Under the pieces are notes generated by a model. The model saw only the letters and a list, made by a program, of their open reading frames with translations, was not told where the DNA came from and did not search any database. Below, one piece after another: positions 20,183 to 29,157 of a stretch of DNA of 64,000 nucleotides (the first letter of the stretch is position 1; each line of letters opens with the position of its first letter). A program made the translations under genes and the position numbers. The stretch is from Phycisphaeraceae bacterium (lineage in GTDB: Bacteria > Planctomycetota > Phycisphaerae > Phycisphaerales > Phycisphaeraceae): assembly GCA_002716625.1 (NCBI GenBank), contig PBAS01000051.1:1-64000 (forward strand), read 5' to 3'.

Positions 20183-20785
20183 CTAAGTGCCGGACTTGGA
20201 TGCAGCAACCACGGAAACGGCAGACGAGTTGGAACCCCCACCACGGTCTGGCGTGAGAACCATCGTCATTCGACGCCCTAACATCCGAGGCATCACTTCG
20301 ACTTTTCCTTGCTCGCCGAGTGATTCACGGACCCGGTCCATTGTCCGCATACCCAACTCACGATGTGTCATTTCCCGACCCCGAAACAACATCGTGAATT
20401 GAACCTTGTGACCCTCACCCAGAAACTGCTTGGCTTTATCAAGCTTGATCGTCAAATCATGGATATCAATTTTAGGTCGAAGCCGTACTTCCTTAAGTTC
20501 ACTTTGCTTGGAATGGCTCCGTGCTTTTTGTTCCTTTTTCTTTTGCTGGTACATCCATTTGCCATAGTCCATAACACGGCAGACTGGCGGCTTAGCCTTA
20601 GGCGCAACCTCAACCAGATCAAGGCCTGCAGCACGGGCCCGGCTTCTACCTTCTTCCAAATCTACAATGCCTATTTGCTCGTCATCTGCGTCGATCAGAC
20701 GGATAGGAGAAATGCGGATCTGATCATTCGTACGAAGTCTTTTCCCGATTTTTTGAACCGGCCGGATAAATCGTCCTCTAGCGAT
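20183..20785 (-). CDS. infC: Translation initiation factor IF-3, apparent AUC start
   Basis: IF-3 binds the 30S subunit and rejects non-AUG starts. Conserved N-domain text (GKRLRTNDQIRI, then LIDADDEQIGIV) and C-domain text (LRPKIDIHDL, VQFTMLFRGREM) are complete. The N-domain begins well upstream of any ATG, GTG or TTG in this frame; the first such codon (TTG at 20659) lies after conserved sequence. A perfect GGAGGT at 20797-20792 stands six bases before an ATC at 20785, and an in-frame TAA lies just upstream. The gene therefore most likely starts with AUC, giving 200 residues. infC in other bacteria uses AUU or other rare codons for autoregulation. rpmI and rplT do not follow. Confidence 0.93.
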   Translation of the reverse strand: MARGRFIRPVQKIGKRLRTNDQIRISPIRLIDADDEQIGIVDLEEGRSRARAAGLDLVEVAPKAKPPVCRVMDYGKWMYQQKKKEQKARSHSKQSELKEVRLRPKIDIHDLTIKLDKAKQFLGEGHKVQFTMLFRGREMTHRELGMRTMDRVRESLGEQGKVEVMPRMLGRRMTMVLTPDRGGGSNSSAVSVVAASKSGT

Positions 20786-20791
20786 GGTAAT

Positions 20792-20797
20792 ACCTCC
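20792..20797 (-). promoter_or_regulatory. Strong Shine-Dalgarno site setting the infC start
   Basis: GGAGGT on the minus strand, separated by ATTACC from the ATC at 20785-20783. No other good ribosome-binding site lies between the upstream in-frame stop and the first conventional start codon, so this site decides the start. An ATT directly abuts the site and is too close to serve. Confidence 0.85.
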
Positions 20798-21004
20798 ACG
20801 TTAAACTTTGATTGAATTGATCGATATTCAACATTACTATTACTCCGCACCAGTCCCCACTGAGACAAGTTCTACAAAATAGCACCCGCCCCCTGTGACC
20901 ACCGATATTTCACATGGTTTACCATACCGACACGGCCGATAAGAAGCAAGAAAAAAACAGGGTGTAAGCCAATCTCGTTGCATGACAAACAAACCCCACG
21001 GTCC

Positions 21005-21913
21005 TCACTTAATCGCCCAAAGGAGCCAATAAGCAACTGGCGCCACCAGCAGGGGAGAATCAACCACGTCAAGGATACCACCAAAACCAGGTATTGATGA
21101 TCCTGAGTCTTTGATCCCTGCATCCCGCTTTAAAAGACTTACTAATAGATCCCCAAGTTGGCCTACCCCACCGAGGACCAAGCCGCCAATACCGGCCCAT
21201 ATCAGTGGCCAGCACACCGCCCCATTGCCATTGTGGTTGGTAATGACGGCCAATCCCAGTGCAAGTAATGCCGATAGCAACAAACCGCCGATCAGACCTT
21301 CCCATGTTTTGCCTGGGCTGAGCCATGGAACCAACTTGCGGTGACCGATCGCCTGACCGGTAAAATAGGCGCCGATATCACATATTTTTGTGATGCCGAG
21401 GATGGCTGCAATCATCCAAACCCCATGATGAATGCGAATGGCCATGAGAAGCCCCGGCAGCAACCCTAGATAAATAAAAGATAATATCGTGGCTGAGATT
21501 GTGGCAATTGCACCTTGAGTTTGCCTACGGCGGCAATGGGCGGCAAGCGAGAGCATGGCAATCATCACTGCCGCGGACGCTATGCAAGCTGGCATATGAT
21601 GCGGACTATCATGGTTCACAGACAGATAAACACATGCAAAACCAGAGATACCCGCAGTCGACACCACCCAAGGCTCCACCTTGATTTGTTTGGCACGAAA
21701 GATACCGCAGAGTTCATTGGCTGCTAAACAAATAATCCCCAAAAGCACGAGGAACATCAGTATCCCAGGCGGCAAGGCTTCCCGGCCTAAGAAGAGCAAT
21801 TGCCAAAATGTACCCGCCAACACAATTCGCTCAAACGTGCTGTCGAGATACAAGATGGCTGCCAGCAAGCCAATCATCACCGGACCGAAGATAAGACGCC
21901 GCTGCAGCATCAA
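21005..21913 (-). CDS. cdsA: Phosphatidate cytidylyltransferase
   Basis: A 302-residue integral membrane enzyme making CDP-diacylglycerol from CTP and phosphatidic acid, the entry to phospholipid synthesis. About eight hydrophobic segments are visible. The family signature is at the C-terminus, with key residues LLKRDAGIKD followed by IPGFGGILDVVDS, and PGKTWEG lies in the middle. The His usually found in the PGHGG part is Phe here (PGFGG), a conservative-looking but notable change. It is upstream of infC on the same strand, 219 bases away, and divergent from the RDD gene. Confidence 0.93.
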   Translation of the reverse strand: MMLQRRLIFGPVMIGLLAAILYLDSTFERIVLAGTFWQLLFLGREALPPGILMFLVLLGIICLAANELCGIFRAKQIKVEPWVVSTAGISGFACVYLSVNHDSPHHMPACIASAAVMIAMLSLAAHCRRRQTQGAIATISATILSFIYLGLLPGLLMAIRIHHGVWMIAAILGITKICDIGAYFTGQAIGHRKLVPWLSPGKTWEGLIGGLLLSALLALGLAVITNHNGNGAVCWPLIWAGIGGLVLGGVGQLGDLLVSLLKRDAGIKDSGSSIPGFGGILDVVDSPLLVAPVAYWLLWAIK

Positions 21914-22030
21914 TGCATCGTATCTCAGCCGGTGGAACGCTGCGAATCGCTGGTGCTGAACAGCGATTTATTACCCACTGGAGCGTGAGCAGGACCAATG
22001 GGTGGATAGGGCTTAAACGGCTGGATATGG

Positions 22031-23830
22031 TTGCATCTTTTAATTACCTGTGGATTGGCCCTGATATGCTCCTCACCGCTTTGGCGTCGAATCCAACGAT
22101 GCACTATCGTGTCACCCGTGCAACACAAATTGACTATTGGCGTTTTGCTATTCATGGCCGGCGTATTGACTGTACCCGCTAACCATGTCGCTGCACAGTT
22201 AATTCAAGCAACTAGCAATTCAAAGCATTTATGGATTGTGCAGTCGAATGAGGACAATACGGTGGTGATCTGGCATCGGGGACAGGATGACGAACCACAG
22301 GTACTTTATCGAGCGTTATCTCACCATGGCCAGATTGTCCCCGGGGGTGTAGCCAGTGCTGGCGAGTGGCTATGGGTTGTTTATAACGGCAATTTAGCAG
22401 TTCAATCAATCCGCGTAAGTGCCACTAATCCTACGGAACAGATCACTTATGAGACACGGTTGGCGACCAGACTCCCCAAGGATGTGACATTACGTAGCTT
22501 CGCCGCAGGTACCGCAGATGTTTGGGCCTTGGTGTCATCATCAAGCCCAACGGTACTTGCGCTCATTGATGCAACTGTCGAAACAATCCATGTGAATAAT
22601 GAAGATGAATTACAACACGACTCTGAAAACACCAATAATCTAATACCACAGGATCCCACCACACCCAATCCTGAACCACCGCTGGATCATCTAGAGCCCG
22701 ATACTGATTCCATTAAAGAGTATTCTGGCAGTGACCGACTTCTACGGTTAGATGCCACAGGCTGGAGCAATGTCCGTCTACCCCGTAACTGGCTGCACGG
22801 CGCAACAGCAATTCTGATTCCCAACGATGATGATCCCACACAGCCCCCTAGCATCGTATCGCATCACCTCGATGACCGCGGGGCAACTATTCGATGGCAT
22901 ACGCATATCGGTCCTTCAGAACGCTGGACAGCGCAAGACTTTCCGCTCAACAGTTCACTTCCGTTCAGGACCGCATTGATCGATGGGCAGGTCGTAGTGG
23001 CACAACCACTGGACCAGACGGCACCGTTTACAGTACAACTCATGCTGCTTCGCCATGAGGCACTGAGTGCACTTGGCCAGTTGGTCATTGGGCCAGATCA
23101 GCCAACAGGGTGGACGATAACCCCATCTGCCAACAAGTATCCAATCGGAATCCTATCTTGGAATCCAGAATCGAACTTTACCGAAAATCGCATAAATTGG
23201 GATGGCGAGAAAGCTCCAGAGGAAATCCTCAAGCGCACGCCTAGAAGACCGTGGTCAGGTAATCTCGATAGTCTGGTTATGACTGCCACCTTGGCTGTGG
23301 CAACGTTGATCCTTTTTCTTTCATGGCGGCGTGACCCGGCATGGAATCGCCTGGAATTACCCGACAATCTAATGTTGGCTGATCTGGCACGACGTGGGCT
23401 TGCGGCTGGTATTGATTTGACGCCACCAATTGGTGTTTGTCTTTTTATATTCAATTTCAACATTGGTGATTTGCGCAGCTACTGGCCAGGGCAGGATGCC
23501 GGCAGCGCCCAACAGATGATGCCGGGAGGTACGATGATTGGGCTGTTTTTTGCCCACACCTTGATGACAGAGCTCTTTGTGGCACGCACACTTGGCAAGG
23601 CGTTGTTGGGTTTACGGGTGAGTAGCTTGACCGGAAAGCGGCCAAAACTGTGGCAGATCTTGGTTCGTAACATCATGAAAGTTTTCGGGCTGATCGCGTG
23701 GTTTCTCCTTATCCTGCCGCTCATTGGCCCGTACCGACAACGTCTCGGTGATCTTGTTGGCCGGACTGTTGTGGTTTCTGATGCGTCCAGTCAACCCAAC
23801 AAAGATGATGGACGATCGACGCAACCATGA
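22031..23830 (+). CDS. RDD-domain membrane protein with large N-terminal domain
   Basis: Up to 599 residues. The start is uncertain: the frame opens with TTG at 22031, and GTG codons at 22109 and 22118 would put a signal peptide ([17 protein letters not shown], ending AAQ) at the N-terminus. Residues to about 410 look like an extracytoplasmic beta-rich, possibly propeller-like domain with an acidic Pro/Asn-rich insert near 195-235. A membrane segment follows, then an RDD domain ([40 protein letters not shown]). RDD proteins have proposed transport roles. The stop overlaps the queC start by four bases. Confidence 0.75.
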   Translation: MHLLITCGLALICSSPLWRRIQRCTIVSPVQHKLTIGVLLFMAGVLTVPANHVAAQLIQATSNSKHLWIVQSNEDNTVVIWHRGQDDEPQVLYRALSHHGQIVPGGVASAGEWLWVVYNGNLAVQSIRVSATNPTEQITYETRLATRLPKDVTLRSFAAGTADVWALVSSSSPTVLALIDATVETIHVNNEDELQHDSENTNNLIPQDPTTPNPEPPLDHLEPDTDSIKEYSGSDRLLRLDATGWSNVRLPRNWLHGATAILIPNDDDPTQPPSIVSHHLDDRGATIRWHTHIGPSERWTAQDFPLNSSLPFRTALIDGQVVVAQPLDQTAPFTVQLMLLRHEALSALGQLVIGPDQPTGWTITPSANKYPIGILSWNPESNFTENRINWDGEKAPEEILKRTPRRPWSGNLDSLVMTATLAVATLILFLSWRRDPAWNRLELPDNLMLADLARRGLAAGIDLTPPIGVCLFIFNFNIGDLRSYWPGQDAGSAQQMMPGGTMIGLFFAHTLMTELFVARTLGKALLGLRVSSLTGKRPKLWQILVRNIMKVFGLIAWFLLILPLIGPYRQRLGDLVGRTVVVSDASSQPNKDDGRSTQP

Positions 23831-24552
23831 CCGAAGCCAAACCCGACAACTACGTCACAACCGATAACGTTCGCCCCACTGCAGTCGTCTTAATATCTGG
23901 CGGTCTTGACAGCGCAACGACTCTAGCGATTGCACGTAAGGAAGGTTTTGCATGCCACGGTCTAACTTTTGATTATCACCAGCGGCATCGAATCGAAATA
24001 AAGGCAGCCAAACGTGTTGCTCAACAGCTGGGGGTCTCGTCCCACCAGTTCGTCGAAATTAATCTCCGCATGTTTGGCGGATCTGCGTTAACTGATCGGA
24101 TCGAAGTCCCCAAGGATCGTGATGCATCACAAATGAGTCGCGAGATACCGGTTACCTATGTGCCAGCTCGCAATACCATCTTCTTTTCATATGCCCTTGG
24201 GTTATCCGAGGTCATTGGTGCCAGCAACATTTTTATTGGCGTCAACGCTGTTGATTACAGCGGTTATCCGGATTGCCGACCAGAATATATCCAAGCATTT
24301 GAGAAAATGGCGAACTTGGCTACCAAGGTCGGTGTTGAAGGCCAACGGCTTACCATCCATGCACCATTGATTGACATGACTAAGACAGAAATCATAAGAC
24401 ATGGTTTGGAAATGGGTGTTGATTATAGCCTAACCCACTCCTGCTACGACCCAACTCGAGATGGAAATTCCTGCGGAAGATGCGATGCCTGTCTTCTGCG
24501 TATCCGAGCCTTTGAATCACTGGGAATGCGTGATCCGGTATTGCCCCATTAA
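23827..24552 (+). CDS. queC: 7-cyano-7-deazaguanine synthase
   Basis: A 241-residue PP-loop ATPase converting 7-carboxy-7-deazaguanine to preQ0 for queuosine synthesis. The PP-loop SGGLDS is at residues 24-29, and the zinc site CYDP...CGRCDAC is at the C-terminus with all four Cys. Length is typical. The ATG overlaps the RDD gene stop (ATGA). Other queuosine genes (queD, queE, queF) are not in the window. Confidence 0.95.
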   Translation: MTEAKPDNYVTTDNVRPTAVVLISGGLDSATTLAIARKEGFACHGLTFDYHQRHRIEIKAAKRVAQQLGVSSHQFVEINLRMFGGSALTDRIEVPKDRDASQMSREIPVTYVPARNTIFFSYALGLSEVIGASNIFIGVNAVDYSGYPDCRPEYIQAFEKMANLATKVGVEGQRLTIHAPLIDMTKTEIIRHGLEMGVDYSLTHSCYDPTRDGNSCGRCDACLLRIRAFESLGMRDPVLPH

Positions 24553-24572
24553 ATTCCAGTATACTTCCACGT

Positions 24573-25394
24573 ATGGAACTGCCAATTGCACCCCGCGCGG
24601 TTCAGGTATCACCCGACGAGTTGATCCGTGCCGCCAAGCGTGCCAGCATCATCTTGGGTCGTATGGCGGCCACTGAATCCCAACTTGACAGCGCGACGAC
24701 CTTGACCAATCCGGATCGACCAGATGTACAAACTGTGAACTTTGCCGCGGACGTACACCTGCCTGAGAACGTGGAAGCGACAGAGGTCTTTGAACAGATA
24801 TCCAAACACTTTGATCATGCCGGTACGGTTTGCAAAATGCTGTTGGCACGGGAATCCACATGGCCCGAGGCGCTTGCCAGCCAGTTTGAGTCGCATGGCT
24901 ACCAACCCCAAAAAGTGACTGTTTATTTGCTGACTGGCTACTTGAGACCCACGCAGATTGATAAAACCCTCCAGATCATTCCCGGACGAGCTGCATACAA
25001 ACAGTTGCAACAGTTCTTTAAGCACGATGCAACTTCCGGTAATTCCATAAATGACATAAAAGCCAATGACCTGGCCTACACACAGATTGATTTTCTTGAT
25101 GAACCGCGAACCGAATCATTTTTAGGACGTCGCAATGGTAATCCGGTCGGCTCTGTATGCTTGGTAAGTCTCGGCCAGACAGGGATGATTTACAATGCAA
25201 CAGCTGCCCAGGACACCTTTAGCTCTGAGACAATGATAACATTATTGGCCCATACACTAGATCACTGCCAACGGGCGCTATTTGAACAGGTGATCGTGGA
25301 ATGTGCCGATCAAAATCCAGTAGCTGATATTTTTTTGCAGTTGGGATTCAGACCTGCTGCTTCATACATTAAATTCCTGGGGACTGGAAACTAG
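24573..25394 (+). CDS. GNAT-like acetyltransferase
   Basis: A 273-residue protein. The C-terminal half has a GNAT-type pattern: the strand-turn GNPVGSVCLVSL, a stretch spanning the acyl-CoA site (IYNATAAQDTFSSETMITLL) and the terminal DIFLQLGFRPAASYIKFLG. The canonical R/Q-x-x-G-x-G/A loop is not evident, so the call rests on overall pattern. The N-terminal half (RAAKRASIILGRMA onward) is less clear and could be a second, decayed GNAT domain. It follows queC by 20 bases and precedes the VKOR gene by two, so it is in the same transcription unit. The substrate is unknown. Confidence 0.6.
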   Translation: MELPIAPRAVQVSPDELIRAAKRASIILGRMAATESQLDSATTLTNPDRPDVQTVNFAADVHLPENVEATEVFEQISKHFDHAGTVCKMLLARESTWPEALASQFESHGYQPQKVTVYLLTGYLRPTQIDKTLQIIPGRAAYKQLQQFFKHDATSGNSINDIKANDLAYTQIDFLDEPRTESFLGRRNGNPVGSVCLVSLGQTGMIYNATAAQDTFSSETMITLLAHTLDHCQRALFEQVIVECADQNPVADIFLQLGFRPAASYIKFLGTGN

Positions 25395-25396
25395 GC

Positions 25397-26785
25397 ATGG
25401 CCAAAACCAGCCGATACCAACCACCCAGCTTATCGATTCGCATTTTGATACCGGTCATTGCTTTGGTTGCGGTGGTCGTTTGCCTTTTACTCTTGTGGGA
25501 TTCTGTTTCCGGCAACGCATTACCGGGCTGCGGACCAGACAATGCATCAGGTTGCAGCTCCGTACTGGCAAGCAGATGGGCCTCCGTTCTAGGCGTCCCC
25601 GTCAGCGGGCTCGCCTTGATCCCCTACATTTTCATCTTTACCGCCTCCCTGCATATCTCCGGTGACCAGCCAATACAATGGCAACAGATTGCATGGAAGG
25701 TCTTGATTGTTGCATCTTTCATTGCTGTGACCGCAGCAGCATGGTTCACAGTCCTGATGTTTCTTGTTGGCATAGGCCTGTGCCCTTACTGCCTGACCAT
25801 TCACGCCTGTGGTGTTGTCCTGCTTGTGCTCGTAGTGACCAACGGACCAATCAACTTCCGTAGCAATGATATTAAAGCCCCACAGATTGGCCTGACAACC
25901 GCCGCCCAACTCGCAACCTTGGCCATACTAGCAGTTGGCCTACTGACCACCTGCCAGTTACTGAAACCACCCCAGATGGAGTCGCAGGTGATCGCCGGCC
26001 TTGGCGATGTTGTCACCGATGGGTACACCAACCCATCACCAAACATTGATTCGCAACTTCCGCCCGATGGTAAAAAAAAACAGCCGTCGCCTGATATTAA
26101 CTCCCGTAATCAAAACCACACGGCGCCGTCACCTTCAACTCCAAATCAGCCGGCCAAACTCCCACCAAACATTCGCAAGTTGGTTGTACGCGATTCCCAA
26201 GGTAATGCCCGGACGATTCAATTCAATCCCCTAGGCCTTCCCATCCATGGCTCACCATACGCTCCTAAGCTCATGCTGTGCTTGTTTGATTACACATGTA
26301 AACATTGCCGCATCATGCACAACTATTTAAAGCTTGCCCAAAGCCGGTATGGCGACCAGTTTGCAATTATTTCATTACCAGCCCCCTTGGAATCCACCTG
26401 TAACGCGCAAATCAAGGAAACACACAAAAGCCACAAGAATGCTTGTGAATTGGCCAAATTGGCCCTTCGGATTTGGCGTATCAACCAAGATGCATTCCGA
26501 CAATTTGATCATTGGATGTTTGAAAGTGATGAACCCCGTACTCTTGAAGAGGCTTATGTCCATGCATCCCAGCTCGTAGGCTACCAACCGCTCGAAAACG
26601 CCCGAAAAGACCCATGGCCCGCAAGACAAATTTCCAACAATATCGAACTGCAAAAAATACTTCCAAGCCAATCCCTCCCCGCACTGATTTTTGGACAATA
26701 CTTCACCAAGGGTAGCCCAGCAAATGCCAAGACGCTGTTTGATTGGATTGAACAAGATCCAGACATGCAGCCAATTCATCCTTAG
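25397..26785 (+). CDS. VKOR-DsbA fusion, disulfide-forming membrane protein
   Basis: A 462-residue fusion. Residues 1-190 are a vitamin K epoxide reductase domain with about five membrane segments, the paired loop Cys C45 and C53 and the active CPYC at 129-132. A Pro/Asn-rich linker (about 205-255) leads to a DsbA/thioredoxin-like domain with CKHC at 301-304. It should pass electrons from periplasmic substrates through the Trx domain and VKOR to quinone, replacing DsbA/DsbB. VKOR fusions of this kind are known in cyanobacteria, actinobacteria and planctomycetes. It is part of the queC transcription unit by spacing. Confidence 0.88.
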   Translation: MAKTSRYQPPSLSIRILIPVIALVAVVVCLLLLWDSVSGNALPGCGPDNASGCSSVLASRWASVLGVPVSGLALIPYIFIFTASLHISGDQPIQWQQIAWKVLIVASFIAVTAAAWFTVLMFLVGIGLCPYCLTIHACGVVLLVLVVTNGPINFRSNDIKAPQIGLTTAAQLATLAILAVGLLTTCQLLKPPQMESQVIAGLGDVVTDGYTNPSPNIDSQLPPDGKKKQPSPDINSRNQNHTAPSPSTPNQPAKLPPNIRKLVVRDSQGNARTIQFNPLGLPIHGSPYAPKLMLCLFDYTCKHCRIMHNYLKLAQSRYGDQFAIISLPAPLESTCNAQIKETHKSHKNACELAKLALRIWRINQDAFRQFDHWMFESDEPRTLEEAYVHASQLVGYQPLENARKDPWPARQISNNIELQKILPSQSLPALIFGQYFTKGSPANAKTLFDWIEQDPDMQPIHP

Positions 26786-26859
26786 CATTGTGTTTCGTTA
26801 CAATCACATCTAAACCCAAGCAGGCCCGTTATCCCCTTACATATACAAAGAAATCCCAG

Positions 26860-28404
26860 ATGCCCCCTACAACAGCAACAACTCATTGTATTCCGCAGGA
26901 TATCAATGCACAGCTCTGTGTTGGCCTCGAAGTACACGTTGAATTGGCCACTCGTTCAAAAATGTTTACCAATGCACCAAACCTTGCCCACCACCACCAC
27001 TACGACGCTGAACCGAACACCTTGTGTGATCCGGTCGTATTGGGAATGCCTGGCGTGCTACCGGTAATCAACCAGGATGCTGTTGAAAAATCCATACTGG
27101 TAGGATTGGCACTGGATTGCCAGATCAACCGGTTTACCAAATGGGACCGCAAGAGCTATTTTTATCCAGATTTACCCAAAAACTATCAAATCAGCCAATA
27201 CGATAAACCACTGTGTTTTGGCGGAAGCATTGATATCCCGGCACATGACGAAACCGACACACCATCAGACACAACCAAAAAAATTCGTATTATTCGTGCG
27301 CATCTAGAAGAAGATGCGGGAAAACTACTACATGAAGCGCCAGGTGGCAAAAAAATCGACCACTCCATTGTCGACCTCAACCGTGCTGGTACGCCACTAT
27401 TGGAAATTGTCACTCATCCCGACTTCACCTCGGCTGACCAGGCTCTCGCATTCTGTGAAATGCTGAGAAACATCTGCCGCTTTCTCGGCGTGTCAGAATG
27501 CGTGATGCAACGAGGACACATCCGGTTCGAGCCCAATATCAATGTGATTATTGAAAGGGCAGGCCAAATCCATAAAACACCAATTGTTGAAATCAAGAAT
27601 CTAAACAGCTTCAAAGCCCTGCACGGTGCCATTGAATATGAACATGTCCGCCAAGTTGAACAATGGCTGGAAACAGGACAAGTCATGAGCAGCGGATCGA
27701 AGAGTACTCGCGGCTGGGATGATGAACATGGGGTCACCACCCTGCAGAGGGAAAAGGAAGACGCCCATGACTACCGTTACTTTCCAGACCCGGATCTCCT
27801 ACCAGTAACGATCAGCGATGAGTGGCTCGAAACCATTCAAAAACAGATGCCACAGTTACCACACGATCGGTTGCGCAAGTATGTCAGGGACTATCATCTT
27901 CCCAATAAACAGGCTAATGCACTGATCGCTGAACGCGAGGTTTGCTACTTCTTTGAAGAAGTAGTCAGCGAAGGCGTTGATCCCAAACGATCCGCAGCAA
28001 TGCTACTTAACTCCGGAGCCAAACGAGCCAACGAACAAAACTGTCTGATCAGTGATATTGGAATCCAGCCAAAACAGATCAAGCAGATTATAGAACTCCT
28101 AGATGAGGACAAGATTGGTTCAAATGCAGCAGACGAATTATTTGGTTTATGCTGCAACAGTAAAAGCGATGCCGAACAACTTGCCCAACAGCATGGCCTA
28201 CTACAAGTCAGTGACCATGGGGCACTGAACGACTACATTAATCAGGTACTGGAAAACCCCAAGATGACAAAAGCCGTCGAAGACATCCGAAATGGCAAGA
28301 ACCAAGCTATCGGCGCACTCATTGGACAGGTGATGAAGCTTTCCAAAGGCCAGGCAAATCCCAAGCTCGTGACTGAGATTATCAAAAACAAACTGCAATC
28401 ATGA
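26860..28404 (+). CDS. gatB: Asp-tRNA(Asn)/Glu-tRNA(Gln) amidotransferase subunit B
   Basis: About 514 residues from the ATG at 26860; a TTG at 26788 is an unlikely alternative. GatB of the GatCAB complex corrects mischarged Glu-tRNA(Gln) or Asp-tRNA(Asn). Family text is clear: VGLEVHVEL, KNYQISQYDKPL, HLEEDAGKLLHE, VDLNRAGTPLLEI and DYRYFPDPDL, with the C-terminal tRNA-binding YqeY-like tail ending IGALIGQVMKLSKGQANPK. Length is somewhat above average owing to a short insert near residue 150. gatA and gatC are not adjacent. Confidence 0.95.
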   Translation: MPPTTATTHCIPQDINAQLCVGLEVHVELATRSKMFTNAPNLAHHHHYDAEPNTLCDPVVLGMPGVLPVINQDAVEKSILVGLALDCQINRFTKWDRKSYFYPDLPKNYQISQYDKPLCFGGSIDIPAHDETDTPSDTTKKIRIIRAHLEEDAGKLLHEAPGGKKIDHSIVDLNRAGTPLLEIVTHPDFTSADQALAFCEMLRNICRFLGVSECVMQRGHIRFEPNINVIIERAGQIHKTPIVEIKNLNSFKALHGAIEYEHVRQVEQWLETGQVMSSGSKSTRGWDDEHGVTTLQREKEDAHDYRYFPDPDLLPVTISDEWLETIQKQMPQLPHDRLRKYVRDYHLPNKQANALIAEREVCYFFEEVVSEGVDPKRSAAMLLNSGAKRANEQNCLISDIGIQPKQIKQIIELLDEDKIGSNAADELFGLCCNSKSDAEQLAQQHGLLQVSDHGALNDYINQVLENPKMTKAVEDIRNGKNQAIGALIGQVMKLSKGQANPKLVTEIIKNKLQS

Positions 28405-28535
28405 CGTACCGACCTAGCCGCCACCGCTCATCAAACACATGCAAACACCGTCGCCCTTTCAAACAACTGGCCAATCATATTGAAGAACTCGGTTGCCTGG
28501 CGCATAGGCTGCGATCATGGAGCTCTTTCCCATAC

Positions 28536-29130
28536 TCATTCCCCCCATGGCAAGCCAGCGATTCCTATCTTCAGATTCCCGGTCGCCGGATTATCAACAG
28601 TCCCAGAATTATCCGGCCACACCACAGATAAGTTGCCATGATGAACCACCTTGGGATTGCCCGGTTGAATATCAATAGCCTTCACCCAGATATCCCTATC
28701 GACAGGACGATCACCTTCAATCATCCTGAATTCATCCTCACTAGTCGTAGTAACTGATTGGCTGGTTTTCAAACGGAATTTAAGATCCGGCTCTCCAAGC
28801 CCCAAAAAAACAGATGACGCTTGCCCTTTTTGACTAGTGGATCATTGCCTTGCCCCCTGAAAAATCCTTGCTCAACCCAACCGATCAGTATTTTTTCTTT
28901 CTCTGCAGACAATGAATTGTCTTCTTGAAATCTCCCGTAAGCTGGATCCGCGTGCCAAGGGGGCATGTGCTTGGTCCTAACAACCTCTCGGATCATTGGC
29001 CTCACCCTTTTATACGCTTATAACCGTCCATACTCCAAGGTGCTGCACCACCAATGGAATGACAGTCAACACAGTGCTTATTCAGGATGGGAACGGCCTC
29101 TATCGCCCATAAAGTCGAGCGTCGTGTTTG
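28536..29130 (-). pseudogene. Decayed cytochrome c / monooxygenase-like gene
   Basis: Three minus-strand pieces in different frames can be assembled. The first has a haem-binding CVDCH (29073-29059) in ILNKHCVDCHSIGGAAPW. The second has IREVVRTKHMPPWHADP and GWVEQG (29005-28769). The third has EPDLKFRL and KVVHHGNLSVVW (28805-28536). Together they match the planctomycete family in which a c-type haem segment precedes an MPPWHADP motif and a copper-monooxygenase-like domain. Two frame breaks, no signal peptide and a missing C-terminal domain show it is a remnant. Confidence 0.8.
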
Positions 29131-29157
29131 TGCCAAGCATCACCCATACCGTATTGA

